A stretch of 64,000 bases of DNA from contig CAMMRL010000003.1 in NCBI GenBank assembly GCA_946499275.1, forward strand, positions 1-64,000, given 5' to 3'. This document shows positions 58,131-64,000 of the stretch, piece after piece (the stretch's first letter is position 1; the number at the start of each line of letters is the position of its first letter). The DNA is from an uncultured Clostridia bacterium (GTDB lineage: Bacteria > Bacillota > Clostridia > Oscillospirales > Acutalibacteraceae). A program made the position numbers and the translations under genes. The notes under the pieces were generated by a model. The model saw only the letters and a program-made list of their open reading frames with translations. It had not been told where the DNA came from and did no database searches.

Positions 58131-58838
58131 TTAAAGCGATGTGTTGTCCGTTCCGGTTCGCTGTCGTATAGCATGGGCGGTTTGTTCCAGCCTTTCCGCT
58201 CTGTCCGTCACGCCCGCCTTCCGAAGCGCGGCGGCGGCGCTTTCGATCCGTTTTGCCTGTCGAAGCAGGAAAGCGGCACCGTCCGGATCGGCCGGATCCA
58301 GCTCTCCACAGTAGCGGGCGGCGGGTCGCTCTGCCTGTTCCGCCGCCTTTTGGGGATGATAGGCGGCCCGGATAACGATATACAGCCGGTTCCCCTCCCG
58401 CACCGCCCTTTCGGTTTCAAGTGCAAACCCATTCGCAAACAGGAATTCCCGCAGGTCTTCGGGCTTGGACATGGGCTGTAAAATTAGACGGTACCGGCCG
58501 TCTTTGCACCAGGGGGCGGCAGCGAGGATGGCGGCGATGGTTTCCCCACCCATCCCGGTAATCGCCACATCATCCGTCTCTTCCGGCCGGACAGGGGACA
58601 GCCCGTCCCCTAGCCGGAGGGAAATCCGGCTGTCCATCCCGGCCTGTTTCACCGTCTCCCTAGCGCGGGAGAGGGGGCCGGGGCGGATATCCGCAGCGAT
58701 GGCGGTGGGGCAGACGCCCTGTGCGACTAGGTATACCGGCAGATAGCCGTGATCCGTGCCGATATCCGCCATACGTTTCCCCGGCCGTGCAAGGGAGGCG
58801 CACATGGCCAGGCGAGGAGATAATGAGGGCGAAGACAT
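58131..58838 (-). CDS. trmK: tRNA (adenine(22)-N(1))-methyltransferase TrmK
   Basis: 'LSPRLAMCASLARPGKRMADIGTDHGYLPVYLVAQGVCPTAIAADIRPGPLSRARETV', 'VAITGMGGETIAAIL', 'LILQPMSKPEDLREFL'. Confidence 0.92.
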   Translation of the reverse strand: MSSPSLSPRLAMCASLARPGKRMADIGTDHGYLPVYLVAQGVCPTAIAADIRPGPLSRARETVKQAGMDSRISLRLGDGLSPVRPEETDDVAITGMGGETIAAILAAAPWCKDGRYRLILQPMSKPEDLREFLFANGFALETERAVREGNRLYIVIRAAYHPQKAAEQAERPAARYCGELDPADPDGAAFLLRQAKRIESAAAALRKAGVTDRAERLEQTAHAIRQRTGTDNTSL

Positions 58839-59249
58839 AAAAAATCCCCTTTTCAAAAAGAAAGTTGAGTGAACGATACCCCGGCGGGTTGAATATACAG
58901 GGCTGATAACTCCACGCGGTTTCGTACGAGCGGTTATTCCTCTCAATAAAGAATCGGGATGGTTTTTTCCCCCGCGGCTATGGAATACCCGGAGACAAAG
59001 GCGGAAATCCAGACGGCGCAACCGTGCGGATACAGGATACGATACAGGGATTAAGGGTTGTGGTTTTCGCGGGGGATTCCAGCCAGACGGAGAAAAGAAT
59101 TGTTTAGCCCGTTATGGCGATGTTTGGAAATGGCCGTATCCCCTCGTTGCCCGCAACACGGCCTTTATCCGATAACAAGATGAAAAACGGCGCGAACCCG
59201 TTGGGCCGCGCCGTCCACTATTCCGCATTAGTTCGGAAAACCCTTTGGA

Positions 59250-59456
59250 TTATTCCGCTTTGCCCGCAATGTGTTCGTTCAGCTTCTTTACGATGTCGTC
59301 GCAGTCCACACCGTGGACGGAGCAGGCCTGTTCGATCGTTTCGCCGCGGGAAGCGGGGCACCCCAGGCAGTGCATCCCCATCTCCATAAAATAGGTGGCT
59401 GTGGTGCGGTCAAAATCCAGCACATCGCCGATAACGCTGTCTTTGGTGATAACCAT
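59250..59456 (-). CDS. DUF1858 domain-containing protein
   Basis: 'MVITKDSVIGDVLDFDRTTATYFMEMGMHCLGCPASRGETIEQACSVHGVDCDDIVKKLNEHI'. Confidence 0.92.
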   Translation of the reverse strand: MVITKDSVIGDVLDFDRTTATYFMEMGMHCLGCPASRGETIEQACSVHGVDCDDIVKKLNEHIAGKAE

Positions 59457-59934
59457 ATAGCCAAATCCTCCTGTTAACTGTTTAACGTCTGTCGAATTGG
59501 TTTTGTTTCATGATAACGCCGCTGGAAAGCGCCATTATCGTTTTTATTATAAAGGAACAAGCGCGGAAATGCAACCCCTCTTTCCTCCAAGCCCAATGTA
59601 TACCGGCCGGTTTTTGAATCCAACGGTTATATACAAAGCTTTCCTGTTCCTTTGGACAGGATGGCAGAAGCGGAAATGGAATATGCACAATCGGACGAAA
59701 ATGCCTGTTTTAGAGTTTATATGCAATAAATGATTGAAAGAAAAAGCAACTTTGTGGTAAAATTTATCCGGAGTCCTGGAAAAATATACCTATAGGCACG
59801 TATGTCCGTTAATTGTATTTTTTATTCAATGGCGCCGCCTGGAAGGGGGCGCCTTTTTTCTGCCCTTTTCCGCATCGGTTCCTGTTAAAATAAGGGAGGA
59901 AACCGGGTATACTAGATAAAGGCATTGACGAAAT

Positions 59935-59963
59935 TTAAAGCGTATGGTATAATAGTATTAAAA
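59935..59963 (+). promoter_or_regulatory. sigma-A-type promoter for degV gene (TTGACG-17-TATAAT)
   Basis: TTGACG 59935-59940, TATAAT 59958-59963. Confidence 0.8.
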
Positions 59964-60058
59964 ACTAGATAATATAATAAATTAAGAAAAATAATATTAT
60001 TTACAAAATGAGTATTTGGCGATTTGAATAACAGAGAATAGGAACCGGGAGGCTGCTT

Positions 60059-60916
60059 ATGGAAAAGAAAAAGATTCAGTTGATTGTGGATAGCTGCTGC
60101 GACTTAACGCCCGAGCTGAAGGAACGCCTTCAGGTGAAAGTCGCCCCGCTGAAGGTGCGGGTATCCAGCGGGGCGGAGTATATTGATGACGGTACGGCGG
60201 ATATACCGGCCCTGATCGCCGATATGGCCCGGTCCAAGCAAGGCACGGCGTCCGCCTGCCCTTCGACCGAGGAATACGCCGAACCCATGCGGGAAACGGA
60301 GGAATGTTTTGTCGTCACCCTTTCCAGTAAGTTGAGCGGGTCGTATAATGCGGCGCGGGTGGCGGCGGATATGGTGATTGAGGATCATCCGGAGAAAAAG
60401 ATCCATGTCTTCGATTCAGAGAGCGCCTCCGCCGGAGAGGTGCAGCTCGCCCTTTTTCTGCACGACCGGATAGAGGAGGGATTGGCTTTTGAGGAAATTA
60501 TCCCCTTGGCGGATGCGTTTATCGCCAAAATGCGCACCCTTTTTGTACTGGAGGACTTGGGGAATTTTGTGAAGAGCGGGCGATTGAGCAAGGTGTCCGG
60601 GCTGTTGGCGTCGGTATTGTCCCTTTGCCCGATTATGGGGGACAACGGGTACGGTGATGTCAAGCTGGTTGCCAAAGCCCGGGGTGTCCAGAATTCACTC
60701 CGGAAGCTGGTGGAAATTATCGGGGAACTGATGGAGGGGAGGAAGGATAAGTCGGTGCGTCTGGTGCTGGCCTTCTGTAACTGCCCCGCCCGCGCGGAAT
60801 CGCTGAAAGCGGCGTTGCTGGAGAAGTGTGCTATGCTGCGGGAGATCATCCTGGTGCCGACGGGTGCACTTTCCACTATGTACGCCAATGACGGCGGCGT
60901 CATTGTTGCGTTTTAA
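60059..60916 (+). CDS. DegV family protein
   Basis: 'IQLIVDSCCDLTPELKERLQVKVAPLKV', 'TASACPSTEEYAEPM', 'VVTLSSKLSGSYNAARVAAD', 'HVFDSESASAGE'. Confidence 0.94.
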   Translation: MEKKKIQLIVDSCCDLTPELKERLQVKVAPLKVRVSSGAEYIDDGTADIPALIADMARSKQGTASACPSTEEYAEPMRETEECFVVTLSSKLSGSYNAARVAADMVIEDHPEKKIHVFDSESASAGEVQLALFLHDRIEEGLAFEEIIPLADAFIAKMRTLFVLEDLGNFVKSGRLSKVSGLLASVLSLCPIMGDNGYGDVKLVAKARGVQNSLRKLVEIIGELMEGRKDKSVRLVLAFCNCPARAESLKAALLEKCAMLREIILVPTGALSTMYANDGGVIVAF

Positions 60917-60937
60917 ATGGGAATAACGGAAAAAACC

Positions 60938-60969
60938 AAAAAGGAACGGCCAAACTGGCCGTTCCTTTT
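60938..60969. terminator. Convergent terminator
   Basis: AAAAAGGAACGGCCA/AAC/TGGCCGTTCCTTTT. Confidence 0.88.
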
Positions 60970-60996
60970 GTGTAGCCGTAATTGGAAATGTCGCCC

Positions 60997-62016
60997 TTAT
61001 ATACTGGGCACAAGCTGGATATCCAGCCCGGTAATAGTGATTTCCGCGCCTTCCGCCAAATTGACGTTGCGGAATTCTTTCACAGAACCGCCCTTTTCGT
61101 CCAGGGACATGTCGGCCCGGATGCCGCCGTTTTCCTCCGAACCGGAGACGACGGTCCCACTGCCGCGTAGGACTTCCACCGTGTAAACGCCGGCCGGGAA
61201 ATCCTTCCCGGCGGTAAACGTGGCGGAGGGGGAGGGGGCCGCCGTCGTGCCTGTACTGCTGTTTTCGGCGGTGGTTTTCCCCGTTTCCGCCGTTTTGGTC
61301 GGATCCGCGGCCTGTGGAGCGGTGCCCACAACCGTCGGGGCCGTTGTCGTATCCCCGGGGACTGCGTTTCCCCCGGAACCACTGAGCACCGCCAGTGTAA
61401 CGGTTTTTGTCGCCGTATTGCTTCGTGCGGAGGTAGCGCCGCTGGCCATCCCTTTGACGTGGACGGTCATCCCGGTCACGGTCATAGTGTCGCCTACCTC
61501 CAACGACACGCCGTTGAATCCGCAAACCGTTTCGGGCCCGCCTTCCGCCACCAACTGCGCGTCGACAACGCCCAACGCGGTAAAGAGCCGCCCTTCCCCT
61601 TTTTGGGCGATGATGGTGTAAACCCCCGCCGGAATATCCACCCCGACCACGTAGTGGCCGCTGGGGAGCGTTTCTTCATAAGGGGTGCCCTTTATGTCGG
61701 TATTAGAAGAGGAACCCGCGGTGGGAAGGCTCAGCCCCCAGGGACCGCCAAACTGCTGTGCCGCCACCGCCGCGCCGGCGGACAACAGGGCCAAAGCGAA
61801 TACCAGAATCAGCGAATTCCGCAGCCAATGGCTGGGCCGGGGCGTTTTCTCCGGCTCCGACGGGGCTTCAATATAATTTTTTTCGATGTCGTCTGCCGCT
61901 GTGCTGCTGCTTCCCTCGGAGAAAGCGGCGGCTTCCGTGGAATCTTCCGCGGACGGTTTCCCACAGGAGGGGCAGTATCCGCCGTCATATGGTTTTCCGC
62001 ATTGGGCACAGATCAT
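60997..62016 (-). CDS. Zinc-ribbon, TM-anchored exported protein with two related beta-type domains
   Basis: 'MICAQCGKPYDGGYCPSCGK', TM 'LILVFALALLSAGAAVAAQ', then 'GHYVVGVDIPAGVYTIIAQKGEGRLF' and 'FTAGKDFPAGVYTVEVLRGSGTVV'. Confidence 0.78.
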   Translation of the reverse strand: MICAQCGKPYDGGYCPSCGKPSAEDSTEAAAFSEGSSSTAADDIEKNYIEAPSEPEKTPRPSHWLRNSLILVFALALLSAGAAVAAQQFGGPWGLSLPTAGSSSNTDIKGTPYEETLPSGHYVVGVDIPAGVYTIIAQKGEGRLFTALGVVDAQLVAEGGPETVCGFNGVSLEVGDTMTVTGMTVHVKGMASGATSARSNTATKTVTLAVLSGSGGNAVPGDTTTAPTVVGTAPQAADPTKTAETGKTTAENSSTGTTAAPSPSATFTAGKDFPAGVYTVEVLRGSGTVVSGSEENGGIRADMSLDEKGGSVKEFRNVNLAEGAEITITGLDIQLVPSI

Positions 62017-62077
62017 GGGGATTTCCTGCCTTTCCGGCTTAAAGCCAATGAGGGGGTGGACAGTTGGTCGGGCGGCG

Positions 62078-62389
62078 CTACCCGCCGATCAACTGGCGCA
62101 GGCGGGCGATTTCTTCCGCCGTCAGGGCGGGGATCCCGACGGCCTTTTTTTCTTCCGGTTCCGCGGGAGTCAGGGAAGGGGTGTCGATCCGGCCAAGGAG
62201 ATAATCGACCGAACAGTTGAAATAATCCGCCAGCGCCGCCAGCTTGTCCGCCGAAGGCATGGAGCCGCGTTTCATATTATCCAATACGCTTTTGTTCAGA
62301 TGGCTTTCCCGTAATACCTGGTTGATGCTGATACCGCGCTTTCGCGCGAGCGCGGTAACGCGGTCGATTACTGTCTGCACGTCGATCAT
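62078..62389 (-). CDS. XRE-family HTH regulator
   Basis: 'VIDRVTALARKRGISINQVLRESHLNKSVLDNMKRGSMPSADKLAALADYFNCSVDYLLGR'. Confidence 0.9.
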   Translation of the reverse strand: MIDVQTVIDRVTALARKRGISINQVLRESHLNKSVLDNMKRGSMPSADKLAALADYFNCSVDYLLGRIDTPSLTPAEPEEKKAVGIPALTAEEIARLRQLIGG

Positions 62390-62689
62390 GAAGCCGTTTC
62401 CTCCGTTCCTGTTGCCGTAAATTCATTCTACACTTTCCGGGATTTCCTGTCAACTGTTCGGGAAATCTTTCAAATAAAGGGGTGTTTCCGCGTATTTCGG
62501 GAAAATTTGGTAAAATATATACATTGTTTTCGAATGAAGTGAAAACCGGATAGTCCCTTTGCTAAACGGGGGAAACAACGATAGGCGTTGTGAAAACGGC
62601 ATATGGATATATATTGCCGAGAGACCTATTCGAATGAACACAAAGACGTGGCCTGTATATTCTGCCGACCAGATGATATCCCAGTAAAA

Positions 62690-62735
62690 ACAAACCTCCT
62701 CGGATGCTGATATGCGCCCGGGGAGGTTTGTTTAT
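62690..62735 (-). terminator. Terminator for ClC gene
   Basis: AAACAAACCTCC ... GGAGGTTTGTTT; T-rich on minus strand beyond the stem. Confidence 0.75.
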
Positions 62736-64000
62736 CCGTGCGTCTCCGCCGTTTCCGGATGCAGGGTTTTGCATTGCCGTTCCAGCGTATCGTACACCGC
62801 ATGGCTGTGGCCTTCGTCGCATAGGAAGACTAGGATATCGCCCGCCCGCAGTTCGGTATCCCCGGCAGGCACCAGCTCGTCTTCCCCGCGGCGTACCGAG
62901 ATGATCAAGGAATGGGCAGGCCATTGGACATCCCGGATCGTCTTCCCACAGACCGGTGCACCGTGATGGACCGGTGTTTCCACCAGAACCTTTTCGCCGC
63001 CCTCTTTCGCCGTTTCCTCCTGCGCGGGCTCCCGCTTTTTCAGCAGGCGGTGGAGGAGCTGATCGTAAATCGGCTTGGCCCGCAGCAGGTCGGCGACGGC
63101 GTAGGCGGTGAGGGAGACTAGGGACAGCGTCAGCAGATGGGAGAAGCTCCCGGTCATCTCGCTGATAAGGATGATCCCGGTCACCGGCGCCCGCACGATC
63201 GCGGCAAAGAATCCGGCCATTCCCAAGATGACAAAGTTCGGCAGCGCGCCGTCTGCCCCAAGCGGGGCGGTGATGCCGCTGAAAACGCCGCCTACAATGG
63301 AACCGAGTACCAGCAAGGGCAGAAAAATCCCGCCGGGAGAACCGGAGCCAAAACTCATCATGGAAAAAAGGAATTTCACGGCGAATAAAACCAGCAGTGC
63401 GGCGAGCCCCATCCCTGCCGTGATCCTGCCGACCAAGTGGTGGCCGCCGCCCAGCACAGCGGGGTAGACAAAGCCGAGGATGCCCGCCAGCAGAAAGGGG
63501 ATCGCCGTTTTTATGTAGGGATACCGGATGCGGTCATATAGGTTCTGCGTCTTTTCCACACAGAAATTGTAACCGGCCCCCAGCAGCCCGGTCAGGACGC
63601 CGAGCAGGATCACCAGCCAATATTGCCCAAGCGGCATCATTTGCGCGGCGGAAAAATCGAATACCGGCTCCAGCCCGAACACGTTGCGGGAGAGAAAATC
63701 CGCCGTAATCGAGGATGCCATGGCGGAGAGCAGCACCTCTACCGAAAAGTTTTTGTGAAGCTCTTCCAGAGAAAAAAGCACCCCGGCCAGCGGCGAGTTG
63801 AATGCGGCGGAGAGCCCGGCGCTCGCCCCGCAGGTGAGTAGCAGTTTTTCCTCCGTCCGGCTGCGGCCCGCAAGCTGCGCCACACCCTTTCCTGCCATGG
63901 CTCCGAGCTGGATGGAAGGGCCTTCCCGTCCAAGCGAAAGGCCGGAACCGATCGCCAGCACCCCGCCGACAAATTTCGCAGCCAATACCCTCCACCATAT
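62732..64000 (-). CDS. ClC family chloride/proton channel with C-terminal TrkA-C (RCK_C) domain; 5' end beyond window
   Basis: 'GSGLSLGREGPSIQLGAMAGKGVAQL', 'GASAGLSAAFNSPLAGVLFSLEEL', 'GSGSPGGIFLPLLVLGSIVGGVF', RCK_C tail 'AHSLIISVRRGEDELVPAGDTELRAGDILVFLCD'. Confidence 0.93.
   Translation of the reverse strand: MWWRVLAAKFVGGVLAIGSGLSLGREGPSIQLGAMAGKGVAQLAGRSRTEEKLLLTCGASAGLSAAFNSPLAGVLFSLEELHKNFSVEVLLSAMASSITADFLSRNVFGLEPVFDFSAAQMMPLGQYWLVILLGVLTGLLGAGYNFCVEKTQNLYDRIRYPYIKTAIPFLLAGILGFVYPAVLGGGHHLVGRITAGMGLAALLVLFAVKFLFSMMSFGSGSPGGIFLPLLVLGSIVGGVFSGITAPLGADGALPNFVILGMAGFFAAIVRAPVTGIILISEMTGSFSHLLTLSLVSLTAYAVADLLRAKPIYDQLLHRLLKKREPAQEETAKEGGEKVLVETPVHHGAPVCGKTIRDVQWPAHSLIISVRRGEDELVPAGDTELRAGDILVFLCDEGHSHAVYDTLERQCKTLHPETAETHG

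Noticed and set aside
1-64000. Prophage, IS element, integrase or toxin-antitoxin cassette
   Set aside because: No transposase, integrase, phage structural or recognisable TA pair seen on either strand.

Overview
This is a 64 kb GC-rich chromosomal window that looks like a Clostridia/Oscillospiraceae-type Firmicute, judged from gene content and order. Most of it is conserved housekeeping sequence: tRNA-Pro, acnA, rex, pyk, vanY-type peptidase, bioY, infC-rpmI-rplT with an L20-type leader, trmH/spoU, dprA, topA, trmFO, plsX, an ACP-like gene, rnc, lrgAB-like, smc, ftsY, rdgB, yhbY, a nadD-yqeK fusion, an LCP-like gene, rsfS, leuS, rpsU, yqeG, nfo, aroQ, pepP-type peptidase, efp, dacA, yfhO-like, SPFH and zinc-ribbon genes, ABC-F, SGNH hydrolase, trmK, DUF1858, degV, and a ClC channel truncated at the right edge. 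I see no CRISPR array, IS element, prophage or rRNA. The points most worth a second look are: (1) an ACP-like protein between plsX and rnc with Ala at the phosphopantetheine serine position; (2) three regularly spaced (~141 bp) structured repeats between lrgB and smc; (3) an LCP-family homologue that has lost signature arginines and carries a CxxC...HxxC insertion; (4) an infC gene that can only reach full length from a non-canonical AUA start, behind a leader with competing pairings; (5) an SPFH/zinc-ribbon pair resembling B. subtilis YdjI/YdjG without a visible pspA; (6) a NUDIX gene split by one in-frame TAG where Trp is expected; (7) a perfect hairpin whose loop contains the acnA stop codon, partly copied as a 30-nt tandem repeat; (8) a scatter of drug-modification-like enzymes (CatA-like, AAC(6')-like, APH-like). 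All product calls come from reading motifs by eye; no database search was run.
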